64,000 nt of DNA from PFL25 sp046260155 (GCA_046260155.1 JBJYXV010000042.1:141948-205947), one strand, 5' to 3'. Shown: positions 35,903 through 44,661, numbered from the stretch's first letter. Notes: generated from the sequence alone by a model not told the origin. Made by a program: numbers and translations.

Positions 35903-36085
35903 ATGGCTGAAAATACCCAAGAACGCAGTAGAAAAGGGGCAAGTGGTCTGGTTTTCGTAGGATTCCTGATACTTGGTATAGCTATCGGTTTTTTTGTAGG
36001 TAATTTTGTTGGTGGTTTTTTTGTTGGATTGGGTGTTGGTTTTATCGCGATGGGCTTGATGCGCGCTATCACAGGTGAATGGTGA
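35903..36085 (+). CDS. Small Gly-rich membrane protein
   Basis: 60-residue protein with GGAGG 8 nt ahead of ATG 35903. After a polar N terminus of 16 residues comes one long or two short hydrophobic segments (GFLILGIAIGFFVGNFVG and GFFVGLGVGFIAMGLM) with glycine at every third to fourth position, as in glycine-zipper membrane proteins. No family recognised. Confidence 0.6.
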   Translation: MAENTQERSRKGASGLVFVGFLILGIAIGFFVGNFVGGFFVGLGVGFIAMGLMRAITGEW

Positions 36086-36258
36086 CTCGGCCATGCATGT
36101 GAAGATTCCTAGTTGGTTTCATTCAAGAAACCTATGAGCTCGGAGCAGCCAAAAAACACATCAACTTCGTGAGGCAAAATATAAATGTGCCTCTGAAAGA
36201 AAACTTTTAGCCTGACAGGAATACCAGCTGAGGATTGCGAGCGAGGCAATCAAAAAAG

Positions 36259-36510
36259 ATGAGCAGGAACCAAAACAAGCTAACACTTGATCTTCTGGCA
36301 ACCTACCAGATCAAAGTGCCTGGTGAACTCGACCAGAGTTGGGCAGATTGGTCAAGCAACATGCAGATCAAGGTTGAAACGGGTGAAACCGGTCGGCCGG
36401 TAACCGTATTTACCACGATGGTTGACCAGGCTGCCCTGCAGGGCTTGCTGCGGCGGCTCTACGCAGTGGGGTTGCCGTTGATTTCGGTTACCTACATAGG
36501 GGATACGTAG
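36259..36510 (+). CDS. Small hypothetical protein
   Basis: 83 residues from ATG 36259, with LDLLATYQIKVPGELDQSWADW and a C-terminal helix-strand unit (QAALQGLLRRLYAVGLPLISV). No family recognised, but the pattern of conserved Trp and the ending resembles short proteins seen in Chloroflexota genomes. Weak ribosome site, so the start is uncertain. Confidence 0.5.
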   Translation: MSRNQNKLTLDLLATYQIKVPGELDQSWADWSSNMQIKVETGETGRPVTVFTTMVDQAALQGLLRRLYAVGLPLISVTYIGDT

Positions 36511-36554
36511 AAGGATAAAGAATCCAGAAGCGATAGGATATAATCCGGTAAGGA

Positions 36555-37976
36555 TTGAAACCCTTGTCAGAAATTTCAGATGCCATGAATTTTGAAAGAA
36601 AGGTAACCGCACCAGAGCGATTTTTTTCGCGCTCACCCTTTTCAATTGTCACCATGGTCGCCCGAATTCGGGGTTATGTTACCGGTGAGATGCTCGAGCA
36701 GGCAGTTGGAAAAGTCCAACAGCAGCATGCGCTGCTCAGGGCTTGCATCAAAGAAGATACCGAACATAACTTGTGGTTTTCATCGGGCGGAGTCCAGGGT
36801 ATCCCTATTGAGATCGCAACCCGAAATGATGAGCAAGATTGGATCGCGATCCATTCGGAAGCCATGAAAATACCTTTTGATTTCGAATCGCGACCCGCAA
36901 TCCGTTTTATCCTGGTCCAATCTCCGCATGTATCTGAGTTGATCATCCTGTGTCACCATATCATCTGCGATGGCATGTCGCTGGCTTACCTGGCGAGGGA
37001 CTTGATGCTGCATCTCGGCGACCCGGGAATTATGGTGGATGTGGTTGAAGCGCCTCCTGCAATTGACCTGGAGAACCTGCCGGAAGATGTGTCCCAATCC
37101 TTCCTGGTTAAATCGCTCATCCGGCGCATGAACCGGAAATGGTTGGAAGATAGTGAATACTTCGATTTTCAGGATTACAGGGAACTTTGCAAAGCCTATT
37201 GGGACTCCTACAGCCATGGAGTGTTCTCCATTGAGCTGGCTGAAGAGGAGACATCAAGTCTGGTTGAACGCTGCAGATTGGAGCAAACCACTGTGAATTC
37301 TTCCCTAGCGACCGCGTTCTGCGGTGCCCAGAGCTTCCTGGAATGGGAAAAATTCCACCAACCAAAGATCATGGTGGCTGCAGACTTGCGGGATCGAATC
37401 CCGTACTCCCCGGGAGAAGGGATGGGGATGTACGCAGGGGGTACTGAGCTGGAATTCAAATACAATCATAAGCAAAGCTTCTGGGAAAATGCACGCAGGT
37501 TTAATCAGCAAGTCCAGCGCAAATACACCAACAAGAACCTGTTCAGCGATATGCTCAATTGGCTCTACCTGGAGCCGACCATCCTGGACGCCATCCCTTT
37601 CAAGGAAGTCGGCGGTCTGGTCACCCCAGAATCCAACCGTTTCGAAAAGTTATCTGCCTTCAGAAAGAAACAGGATGTTGTTTTGAGGATATTGAAACAG
37701 GATAACCTGGATTCACTGGACACGAAACTTTGGGGGACCGCAGTTACCAATCTCGGTCGACTTGATTTCCCAAGGAAATATGGCTCCCTCGAACTGGATC
37801 GCTTGATCCTGCAGCCCGGGGGTGGCGTCCCCTTGGCAAAGGTTAACCTGGTGATTGGAGCTGTGACTTGCTCTGGTAAGCTGAGCCTGATCATCGAATT
37901 TGCTGAACAGGCTGTAGAACCCAATGATGTGGAAAAAATTAAAGTGAAAGCCCTGGAATTCTTACTCAGCCAGTAA
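36555..37976 (+). CDS. Stand-alone condensation-domain acyltransferase-like protein
   Basis: 473-residue protein of the CAT-like superfamily that holds NRPS condensation domains, PapA/phthiocerol transferases and alcohol O-acetyltransferases. The active-site motif HHxxxDG is present (CHHIICDGMS), and the C-terminal DFG-equivalent region contains NLGRLDFP. There is no adenylation, carrier or thioesterase domain attached and no NRPS/PKS gene nearby, which argues for a free acyl transferase such as a wax, lipid or O-acyltransferase. Start unresolved: TTG 36555, TTG 36564 or ATG 36585 are in frame. Confidence 0.82.
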   Translation: MKPLSEISDAMNFERKVTAPERFFSRSPFSIVTMVARIRGYVTGEMLEQAVGKVQQQHALLRACIKEDTEHNLWFSSGGVQGIPIEIATRNDEQDWIAIHSEAMKIPFDFESRPAIRFILVQSPHVSELIILCHHIICDGMSLAYLARDLMLHLGDPGIMVDVVEAPPAIDLENLPEDVSQSFLVKSLIRRMNRKWLEDSEYFDFQDYRELCKAYWDSYSHGVFSIELAEEETSSLVERCRLEQTTVNSSLATAFCGAQSFLEWEKFHQPKIMVAADLRDRIPYSPGEGMGMYAGGTELEFKYNHKQSFWENARRFNQQVQRKYTNKNLFSDMLNWLYLEPTILDAIPFKEVGGLVTPESNRFEKLSAFRKKQDVVLRILKQDNLDSLDTKLWGTAVTNLGRLDFPRKYGSLELDRLILQPGGGVPLAKVNLVIGAVTCSGKLSLIIEFAEQAVEPNDVEKIKVKALEFLLSQ

Positions 37977-38278
37977 ATGAGGAAACAAGGTCCAGGTTTT
38001 TTTTTGTTAAATTCCCAAATCATTTGCATTTCATCAATCTGTAACAGCTCCCGGACTGGATTGCTGGTATGGAACAGGTGGACGAGTGCCGGGTTTTGGG
38101 GTGGAATTCCATAGATTACGGAAATGGTAACATTTTGAAATCAGATTGAATTGTTTCCTTGCTGGACGATCTGGAAATCCTTGGTTTGGCGGTAAACAGT
38201 TTACGGTAAGATATACAACAATGCGGATCAATACTTACCTGGAGAATTTTATTATTAGCAGCGGGATAAATAGAAGCC
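37977..38278. other. Intergenic stretch with a palindrome
   Basis: No gene. A palindrome GTAAAC-A-GTTTAC at 38192-38204 lies about 80 nt upstream of the DUF4440 gene and may be an operator; a run of T (about 37998-38006) lacks a stem. Confidence 0.4.
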
Positions 38279-38668
38279 ATGGATGATCAAAGTACAATCT
38301 TAAGCCAGATCATTGATGTGGAACGAGCCTGGGCAGCAGCACATCTCAATCTAGATCTCGATCAGATTGAAGAAATCTTATCGGAGGATTACCGGCAGAT
38401 TCAACCAGATGGCAGTCTACTTGGGAAGGACGAGCTGCTGGCCTCTTACAAGTCTGGATTACGCAGTTGGGAAATTGCAGAGAGCGATGAGCTTGAAATC
38501 CGATTGCTTGGAAATACTGCGCTCTTGATCGGCCGTTGGAGAGGCAAAGGCGATAATAACGGGCATGTATTTGACTACCAGGCCCGGTTTCTTGCGGTAT
38601 ACCAGCTGGAAGATGGACGGTGGAAGCTGATCTCGGATGTCTCAGTTCCCCTTGCGGAATCAAACTGA
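38279..38668 (+). CDS. SnoaL/NTF2-like DUF4440 protein
   Basis: 129-residue single NTF2-like domain: IIDVERAWAAAHLNLDLDQIEEILSEDY, YQARFLAVYQLEDGRWKLISDV. The cone-shaped fold commonly binds small hydrophobic ligands or acts as a ketosteroid-isomerase-type enzyme; no active-site residue can be assigned. The gene stands alone and is convergent with the next EamA gene 18 nt away. Confidence 0.82.
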   Translation: MDDQSTILSQIIDVERAWAAAHLNLDLDQIEEILSEDYRQIQPDGSLLGKDELLASYKSGLRSWEIAESDELEIRLLGNTALLIGRWRGKGDNNGHVFDYQARFLAVYQLEDGRWKLISDVSVPLAESN

Positions 38669-38685
38669 AACCACCAGCAATAAAC

Positions 38686-39603
38686 CTACTTTGAAACTGA
38701 CTCCCCAGATAAATTCTTCCCCGTGGGAAGTTTCCATTTTTTCGTTAGAACGACGGCATTACCAGCTAAAATAAGTCCAACACCCAGCAGCTGGTAGATC
38801 CCCCATTCCAAATTTTCAAAAATTGTTGAAAGCAACAAGGCGATCACGGGAAAAAGTATGGTCACGTAGGCTGCCCGGTCGAGCCCGATCCGGCCGAGTA
38901 ATGTCAGGTAACTGCCAAATGCGACCACCGAGCCAAATATCGCCAGGTAGAACAAAGACACAATATATCCTGGCGAGGTATCAAATTGAAGCGGAACTCC
39001 CCTGTATAAGGCCAGGACGACCATAAATATCGCACCATACAACATGCCGTAAGCGTTTGTCTGGATGACCGGCAGCTTGTGGCGCTGGTTTCTGGCGGAG
39101 ATGACATTACCCAGCGATGCTGAAACCGTGGCGACTAACGCGAGGAGCATGCCAATCATTTTTTGGCCGGAAAGGTTCAAGCTGGAAAGTTCCGGCAAGA
39201 AAACGAGGGACAGCCCGAGTAATCCTAATACTGCCCCGATAACGACCTGAACCCGGACCGGATTTGACAAGAATATCGCCCCAAAAAGTACATTAAAAAC
39301 GATAATCAGAGAAAATATAATCGCCACCAATCCGCTGGTTAAATATCCTTCAGCCAGGTAGACCAATATATAGTTCAACGAAAAAAGCAACAATCCTTGC
39401 AGAGCAAAAAAGCAGTGCGTTTTGAATGAAAAGCGCATCGGTAAACGGCGGGTCAGGGAAAAAAGGATTAAAATCAGTGCTGCTAATCCGAAGCGATAGG
39501 CAATGGAAAGTTCGGGAGCGACTTCACCGAGCTGGAATTTTATCGCTAACCAGGTCGATCCCCAGATCAGCACTGTGACAATATACAGAGTGGCATTGTA
39601 CAT
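38686..39603 (-). CDS. EamA (DMT superfamily) transporter
   Basis: 305-residue transporter with ten helices in two EamA repeats. Opening LYIVTVLIWGSTWLAIKFQLGEVAPELSIAYRF and closing RIGLDRAAYVTILFPVIALLLSTIFENLEWGIYQLLGVGLILAGNAVVL are typical of the RhaT/EamA group. A metabolite or drug exporter is likely. It is unrelated in detail to the other EamA gene at 24.3 kb. Convergent with the DUF4440 gene. Confidence 0.9.
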   Translation of the reverse strand: MYNATLYIVTVLIWGSTWLAIKFQLGEVAPELSIAYRFGLAALILILFSLTRRLPMRFSFKTHCFFALQGLLLFSLNYILVYLAEGYLTSGLVAIIFSLIIVFNVLFGAIFLSNPVRVQVVIGAVLGLLGLSLVFLPELSSLNLSGQKMIGMLLALVATVSASLGNVISARNQRHKLPVIQTNAYGMLYGAIFMVVLALYRGVPLQFDTSPGYIVSLFYLAIFGSVVAFGSYLTLLGRIGLDRAAYVTILFPVIALLLSTIFENLEWGIYQLLGVGLILAGNAVVLTKKWKLPTGKNLSGESVSK

Positions 39604-39642
39604 AATTTTTTCCCAAAAAGAGCAGTCGAGGTCCTCTAAAAA

Positions 39643-39882
39643 TTATACATTCAAACTGTGATCAACAGGCTGATCCTGGTTAGGTTGGATGTCCGCTGCA
39701 AATCGAATCTCAAGCCGGCTACCCCACCTGTGCAAATTTCCCCCCAGCCAATAAAGAAGTCTGGCACCTGGTTTAGACGATGATGCTCGATGAGTTTTCA
39801 GTATGTTGAGTGCACGGCTGCGCTCAGCTTCTCTCAGTAATTCTTCCTGACGGATCTTCACCAGGTAATCATAAGTAATCAT
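39643..39882 (-). CDS. Small hypothetical protein
   Basis: 79 residues, ATG 39882 with GGAGGA at a good distance, and a -35/-10 pair on the same strand (39972-39944), so this is likely a real gene. Basic and helical (KIRQEELLREAERSRALNILKTHRA), then GARLLYWLGGNLHRWGSRL. The 'RLLYWLGxxLxxWGxRL' part is reminiscent of short Chloroflexota proteins next to regulators but has no name. Divergent from the CGNR gene. Confidence 0.65.
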   Translation of the reverse strand: MITYDYLVKIRQEELLREAERSRALNILKTHRASSSKPGARLLYWLGGNLHRWGSRLEIRFAADIQPNQDQPVDHSLNV

Positions 39883-39899
39883 CGCTAAATTCCTCCATC

Positions 39900-39928
39900 T
39901 TGACAGGTCTTCTATAACCTACTATAAT
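39900..39928 (+). promoter_or_regulatory. Consensus sigma70 promoter for the CGNR gene
   Basis: Perfect TTGACA (39900-39905), 17-nt spacer, perfect TATAAT (39923-39928). Direct repeats TGATGGTTAGA at 39934-39944 and 39981-39991 follow in the leader; they are 47 bp apart. Confidence 0.75.
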
Positions 39929-39943
39929 CAATATGATGGTTAG

Positions 39944-39972
39944 AGTTTATCACAGCCGCTATAACCTGTCAA
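39944..39972 (-). promoter_or_regulatory. Divergent promoter for the small gene at 39643
   Basis: On the minus strand TTGACA (39972-39967), 17-nt spacer, TAAACT (39949-39944). Together with the plus-strand promoter it forms a face-to-face pair sharing TTGACAGGT arms. Confidence 0.6.
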
Positions 39973-40016
39973 GCTAATTTTGATGGTTAGATTAGGACAT
40001 TGGAGATATCCGCGAC

Positions 40017-40628
40017 ATGGAGCACAGAAATTGGGATTTTGATTCAGGGAACCTGGTTCTAGATTTCGCCAATACGGCAGAATTTCACGCCAGCGAACAC
40101 CCAAATGAGTATCTAAAAACGTACCTTGACCTAGTGACCTGGTCACAGGAGGCAGGACTGCTGACCAGGGGCGAGGGAAAAGAACTCAGTCTCCTGGCTA
40201 AGGAGCACCCTCAGGAAGCCGATCGGGTGTTAACCAGGGCAATCACCTTGCGTGAAACAATTTACGGCCTGCTTTCTGCTGTTGCTCATCAAGAACCACA
40301 CAATGAGGCGGATTTATCCGCATTTAACCGCTTCTTGGCTGAAAGCCTGCGCTACACAAAAATCTCCCATACCAGCGAAGGATTTTCCTGGGCGTGGAAA
40401 GTGAAAGAACCCGGCTTTGATCGGGTGTTATGGTCTCTTGCCCGCGAAACTGCCAAGCTGATTACATCCAAGGAGATCAAACGCGTGGGAGAGTGCGCGG
40501 ATGACCGTGGCTGCGGATATTTATTTATCGACACCAGCCGCAACCACAGCCGGCGCTGGTGCAGCATGGAGGGATGCGGGAACCGCGCGAAGGCCCAGCG
40601 ACACTACCATAGGGTTTCTAAAAATTAA
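40017..40628 (+). CDS. ABATE/CGNR zinc-finger transcriptional regulator
   Basis: 203-residue protein: N-terminal ABATE (stress-induced) domain (LVLDFANTAEFHASEHPNEYLKTYLDLVTWSQEAGLL) and C-terminal CGNR zinc finger (RVGECADDRGCGYLFIDTSRNHSRRWCSMEGCGNRAKAQRHYHR). The family binds DNA through the CxxC...CGNR zinc ribbon and represses metabolic or resistance genes. It sits behind the consensus promoter and a direct-repeat pair, which may be its own operator. Confidence 0.9.
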   Translation: MEHRNWDFDSGNLVLDFANTAEFHASEHPNEYLKTYLDLVTWSQEAGLLTRGEGKELSLLAKEHPQEADRVLTRAITLRETIYGLLSAVAHQEPHNEADLSAFNRFLAESLRYTKISHTSEGFSWAWKVKEPGFDRVLWSLARETAKLITSKEIKRVGECADDRGCGYLFIDTSRNHSRRWCSMEGCGNRAKAQRHYHRVSKN

Positions 40629-40654
40629 AACCAGCTCTTTGGTCGGTAAGCAGA

Positions 40655-41644
40655 TTACAGCTTCTCAAAATCAAAATCAATAAAAGGCACGCTGTTTTCG
40701 ATGCGTTGTTTACGGTCCTTCATATACATCGCCACCCAGGGATGATCGAGGTTTTCCAGATCAAAACTGCGGTGGATCACAGCATACAGGTCTATTTCCC
40801 TCAGTTTCAGGAAGTATGGCATTTCTTTCAACAACTGGCTCTCCAATTGGGTCTCAGAGCGGTAGCCATCCAGGAAATGTGCCATGAAATCCTGTGTAAA
40901 TTGAGATTGATCTTTTTGACCTAAAGTAATATAGAACAAAACGATCGCAATATCATTGATAAACCAGCTGTAGCAGCAGTCATCAAAATCAAAGAGCGTG
41001 ATCTGCCCCATTTCGTCAAGAAATAGGTTGCCCAGATGGGCGTCCTGGTGAATTAACCCGTAAGTGTCCCCGGATTTGGGAAGTGCTTCGAGGTGTTTCT
41101 TGAGCTGGCGGTATAAATCAATAATCAAAGATTCGGATTCTTCAGGCAAGGCCTGAATTTCAGATAATTCGGAGCCGTCCCATTCCATTCTTTTCCACTC
41201 CGGATCTGCAGGCAAATAAGATTTCGTCAGGGCATGCAATTTCCCCAACAAGTGTCCGTAGCTTTCATAGAATCCAGCACCCATATCCTCCTTCCCTGGA
41301 GGTCTGCCTCGGGCTTTCTCAAATGCTGTCGCCAGGAAATAATCGCCGGATCCATCTTCAATTACGGTTACCAATTCTCCATTATCTGCCGCTACCGGCC
41401 GCGACACCCCTGCACCCCCCTGGTGCAGGTAATTGATCCAGTCAATCTCTCCCCGGACCAGCTTTTCAGATCTGCGCACACTGTGGCCTATGCGCAAGAT
41501 GCAGGATTGTGCACCTCTTGAAAATTCATAGATGAAGCTCTCGAAACCATCCAGAACCTGGATTTGAGCGGCCCTGATCCCGAATGCCTGCATGGCATCG
41601 CTTAGTATTTGATCGTTGAATCTTGCTTTTATTCTCTTTTCCAA
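40655..41644 (-). CDS. APH-type phosphotransferase (aminoglycoside/homoserine-kinase-like)
   Basis: 329-residue kinase of the APH/choline-kinase fold. Motifs: HRIGHS/LRIGHSV in the nucleotide lobe, Brenner motif GLIHQDAHLGNLF (HxDxxxxN) and DFDDCCYSWFINDIAI (metal DFD). The 'SWFINDIAIVLFY' trait is shared with SrkA/YihE and homoserine kinase type II. TTG 41644 with GAGGT upstream is a workable start. Small-molecule or stress kinase; a resistance function is not implied. Convergent with the CGNR gene. Confidence 0.85.
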   Translation of the reverse strand: MEKRIKARFNDQILSDAMQAFGIRAAQIQVLDGFESFIYEFSRGAQSCILRIGHSVRRSEKLVRGEIDWINYLHQGGAGVSRPVAADNGELVTVIEDGSGDYFLATAFEKARGRPPGKEDMGAGFYESYGHLLGKLHALTKSYLPADPEWKRMEWDGSELSEIQALPEESESLIIDLYRQLKKHLEALPKSGDTYGLIHQDAHLGNLFLDEMGQITLFDFDDCCYSWFINDIAIVLFYITLGQKDQSQFTQDFMAHFLDGYRSETQLESQLLKEMPYFLKLREIDLYAVIHRSFDLENLDHPWVAMYMKDRKQRIENSVPFIDFDFEKL

Positions 41645-41711
41645 TCTAGATACCTCGGTGAAGATAAGAATATTCGAGCGTTACCGACCTTCTGTGGGTG
41701 GTTAAAGAAGA

Positions 41712-42212
41712 TCATGGTTTTTTTTGTTCATTAATGAAGCTCTCAATATCCTGCATAAATTTCAAAGTACCTATCTCTATTTGATTTGTCAATCGATCCA
41801 GATCGCTAAAATCCGGGTTATCGACGATGATATGCTCTACAATGGAATCTATGCCTTTCGTGGTAGGGACAAGGTGGTATTCTTGCCAACCGGACTCCTT
41901 AATCAATTCCCAGTATTTGGATTGAACCTGCTTATTGTTTCCTGCTAGCCAGATTTCAAATCTAAATGCTTCATGATTAAAGACTATCGCGATCTTCAAT
42001 TTGCGATCTTTCAGGGATTTTGGTGAGCAAGCAAAATATGTCATATCCATATAACCATAATAGATACCGGACACGAAATATTGCGGATATTCCTTCATAA
42101 ATTGGGTTCGTAAAGCCATGATATATGCCATTAAACCCTTGTATGCGGCTTGAATAGCACCGTTTTTCAATTGATTTCGATATTCTTGCATATTTTCCTG
42201 AAATGATCTCAT
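41712..42212 (-). CDS. DUF7000 family protein
   Basis: 166-residue protein with the pattern MQEYRNQLKNGAIQAAYKGL, YFVSGIYYGYMDMTYFAC and KLKIAIVFNHEAFRFEIWLAG, a family (DUF7000) without known function, probably with a small alpha/beta fold. A short product without motif for catalysis. ATG 42212 has only a weak ribosome site. Located between the kinase gene and the amidohydrolase gene on the same strand. Confidence 0.65.
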   Translation of the reverse strand: MRSFQENMQEYRNQLKNGAIQAAYKGLMAYIMALRTQFMKEYPQYFVSGIYYGYMDMTYFACSPKSLKDRKLKIAIVFNHEAFRFEIWLAGNNKQVQSKYWELIKESGWQEYHLVPTTKGIDSIVEHIIVDNPDFSDLDRLTNQIEIGTLKFMQDIESFINEQKKP

Positions 42213-42246
42213 TTTCTGCTCTCATGTTCTGATGAAAATAATCGAA

Positions 42247-43878
42247 TTATTCCGCTTGAAACACCTCTTCACCCTGAAGATAAGTATTTAGGATTTTTGT
42301 AGTGGAAATCTCTGATGCTTCAATTTCAAATAAATTCTGGTCCAAAACAATGAAATCAGCCTGCTTGCCGACTTCCAGCGTACCAGTTTCATTTTCCAGG
42401 AAATTTGCATAAGCGCCATTGATCGTGAAACTGGTAATCATCTGCTCTAGGCTGGCTTTTTCTTCCGGCCACAAAATTTCATCAGTAACGGTTCCAACGG
42501 GTGAACGGGTGACACCCAATTCGATACCAATTAACGGATCAAAAGGGATGGTTACGGGAAAATCACTGGCGGATGCCATGCAGACGCCAGCATCTAGAAA
42601 ACTGCGCATTGGATACTGCTGGTTCGCACGTTCTGCCCCCAGGTAAGGAAGTGCCAGGGTCGAATAATATTCATCGACCTTGAACCAGAATGGGTTGGGG
42701 ACTCCAACAATCCCCAGCTGTTTGAACCTTTTGATATCCTGCGGGGTCACCAGCTGCAGGTGAGTGAGCAGATGCCGCGCGTCCCGCTTCCCATTCTGCT
42801 GCTGGGCGTGTTCCAGCGCATCCAGTGCGATGCGGGCTGCGCCATCACCGATGACATGCATGTGCACCTGGATCTGCTCTTTATCCAATGCGGTACAAAC
42901 CTCCTTCAACACTCCTGGTTCCCAGATCAGCTCACCATAATAAGCGCTTTGGTTTGAGTAAGGCTCAAGTAGATAGGCAGTTCCCCCTTCCACCACGCCG
43001 TCCACAAATAATTTCGCGGTGTTGGTTTGAAATTTTGGATTCTTGTTATTTGCCCGTTCGTCTAGCAACATTTCAATTTGTTCACCTATGGGTTTGTCAG
43101 GCTCGATCGCGATTGACCCCCGAAAAATCATCTCCAATGCGCCAGCAGCAGCGAGCGCTTTGTACCCGGCGAGGGTATCTTCGTCCAACATGGCATCGTG
43201 ACACATCGTCACGCCGGATGCAAATGCCATCTTCTGGTAAGAAATAAGGGTGTTGACCTTATCTTCCAAAGAAAAATCAGGCAGGACCGCCTCCACCAAT
43301 TTCATAGCAGTCTCGCGGAGGGTTCCACTCGGCTCACCGGTCTGCGAATCCCTCTCGATAATCCCGCCATCCGGGTTGGGAGTATCTCTGGTGATCCCGG
43401 AAAATGCGAGCATGGCGGTATTGACCCACATTGAATGATAATCATAAGATATTAACACCAGCGGTTTATCGGGTACGATTGCATCCAGGATCTCTTTCCC
43501 CGGACCATGGAGGGGAAACAAGGTATTATCCCAGCCGTTTCCCCGGTAAACCAGCTGGTCTGGATGGTCAGCAGTATACTCAAGGATTTTTTCTCGGTAC
43601 TGGTCAACCGAAGTCAGCTGGTATAAACTGATGTTTTCAAAAAAATCCACAGCATGCGAAGGATGCGCATGGGCTTCCACAAAACTGGGTAGGACCAACC
43701 TGCCTTCCAAATCGATCACCTCCCCCCCGGCATCTATCCAGGATTCAGCACCCTCATTCGAGCCAACATAAATCAACCTGTCCGCAGCAACGATCATCGC
43801 CTGCGCCCAGGAATTCTTGTTATCCAGCGTGTAAATCATTCCATTCTTGAAAATCTTGTTAACTCTAGTCTCGTTCAC
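42247..43878 (-). CDS. YtcJ-like amidohydrolase
   Basis: 543-residue metal-dependent hydrolase of the amidohydrolase superfamily, YtcJ/Amidohydro_3 type. Metal-site HxH in EAHAHPSHAV, later HMHVIGDGAAR, LLTHLQLV and the final ASDFPV (Asp). The N-terminal beta sandwich (ILDN/YTLDN) and C-terminal QADFIVLDQNLF complete the fold. Members cleave N-acyl amides or deaminate/hydrolyse amino-acid derivatives. GTG 43878 has AGGAGA ahead. Its start faces the Lrp regulator gene with a 282-nt gap holding TATACGAAT repeats, so co-regulation with the methyltransferase array is likely; it could release the amino acid from an N-acyl or peptide precursor. Confidence 0.88.
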   Translation of the reverse strand: MNETRVNKIFKNGMIYTLDNKNSWAQAMIVAADRLIYVGSNEGAESWIDAGGEVIDLEGRLVLPSFVEAHAHPSHAVDFFENISLYQLTSVDQYREKILEYTADHPDQLVYRGNGWDNTLFPLHGPGKEILDAIVPDKPLVLISYDYHSMWVNTAMLAFSGITRDTPNPDGGIIERDSQTGEPSGTLRETAMKLVEAVLPDFSLEDKVNTLISYQKMAFASGVTMCHDAMLDEDTLAGYKALAAAGALEMIFRGSIAIEPDKPIGEQIEMLLDERANNKNPKFQTNTAKLFVDGVVEGGTAYLLEPYSNQSAYYGELIWEPGVLKEVCTALDKEQIQVHMHVIGDGAARIALDALEHAQQQNGKRDARHLLTHLQLVTPQDIKRFKQLGIVGVPNPFWFKVDEYYSTLALPYLGAERANQQYPMRSFLDAGVCMASASDFPVTIPFDPLIGIELGVTRSPVGTVTDEILWPEEKASLEQMITSFTINGAYANFLENETGTLEVGKQADFIVLDQNLFEIEASEISTTKILNTYLQGEEVFQAE

Positions 43879-44082
43879 TATACTCTCCTATGGTGTTGGT
43901 TCTTAACGTATTTCTATAAGTGATCGATTCCTGCAGCTACACGATGAATGCTCCGTAAATTCGAAACATTTTCAATTATATCGATTTAACGCTAGAAAAC
44001 AGGCTGGAAACAAAAGCGGGTGAAGTTCAGCCGGTGAATCAAGTAGAGAACAGCGCGCTTCCTGAGGTCCACATGAAGTAAA

Positions 44083-44143
44083 TCGTATAATATAGCAAGA
44101 TTATATACGAATATAGTTATTTTAACTTGATTTTTATACGAAT
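44083..44143. promoter_or_regulatory. Lrp-type operator: three TATACGA copies
   Basis: TCGTATA (44083-44089, inverted) then TATACGAAT at 44104-44112 and again at 44135-44143; the two direct copies start 31 bp apart, i.e. three helical turns. This lies between the divergent amidohydrolase and Lrp genes. A one-mismatch copy, TATTCGAAT, occurs at 47709-47717 ahead of the corrinoid-protein gene. Confidence 0.6.
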
Positions 44144-44160
44144 TTCGGTAAAATAAGTGT

Positions 44161-44661
44161 ATGCTGGACGAAACCGACCGCGCCATCATCTCTTATTTGC
44201 AATATGACGGACGCATGCCCTTCACCAAGATCGCAGATGAATTAGGTGTAACCGAAGGGGGAATTAGACGCCGGGTTAAGAAAATGACCGATGAAGGGGT
44301 ACTCCAGGTCGTGGGCATCGTCAAACCTAATGAAATTGGTTTAGATGAAGCCAGCATGATCGGTATCACAGTCGAAAACCGGCCAATTGACGATGTGGCA
44401 GATGAAATTGCCAGGTATCCAGAAGTTACCTATTTATTCCAAGCAGCGGGTGAATTTGATTTATTTGTTGAAGTTTATTGCCAGAATAGAGAACACTTCG
44501 TAGATTTTCTCAATAATAAGCTGCAACGTATTCCAGGTGTTCGCAATACGCAATCGTTCTTGATCCTTAAGATGTACAAGCTATCCTATCGCTGGGGTGA
44601 AGCTCCCCCTCTGAATATGCCGGAGGGAGAAGCCACCATTCCTGTTCTCAGAGATAAATAA
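44161..44661 (+). CDS. Lrp/AsnC-family transcriptional regulator
   Basis: 166-residue feast/famine regulator: N-terminal winged helix (LDETDRAIISYLQYDGRMPFTKIADELGVTEGGIRRRVKKM) and C-terminal ligand-binding alpha-beta (RAM) domain (VTYLFQAAGEFDLFVEVYCQNREHFVDFLNNKLQRIPGV). The ligand pocket belongs to amino-acid sensing; Lrp proteins typically respond to an amino acid linked to the genes they control. The start is leaderless-like: a possible -10 AAAATA lies about 10 nt from ATG 44161. Located first in the array, 38 nt before the first methyltransferase gene. Confidence 0.9.
   Translation: MLDETDRAIISYLQYDGRMPFTKIADELGVTEGGIRRRVKKMTDEGVLQVVGIVKPNEIGLDEASMIGITVENRPIDDVADEIARYPEVTYLFQAAGEFDLFVEVYCQNREHFVDFLNNKLQRIPGVRNTQSFLILKMYKLSYRWGEAPPLNMPEGEATIPVLRDK

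Noticed and set aside
30541..36085. Mobile element explaining the decayed genes
   Set aside because: No transposase, integrase or terminal inverted repeats were found in this stretch, so only decay is supported.
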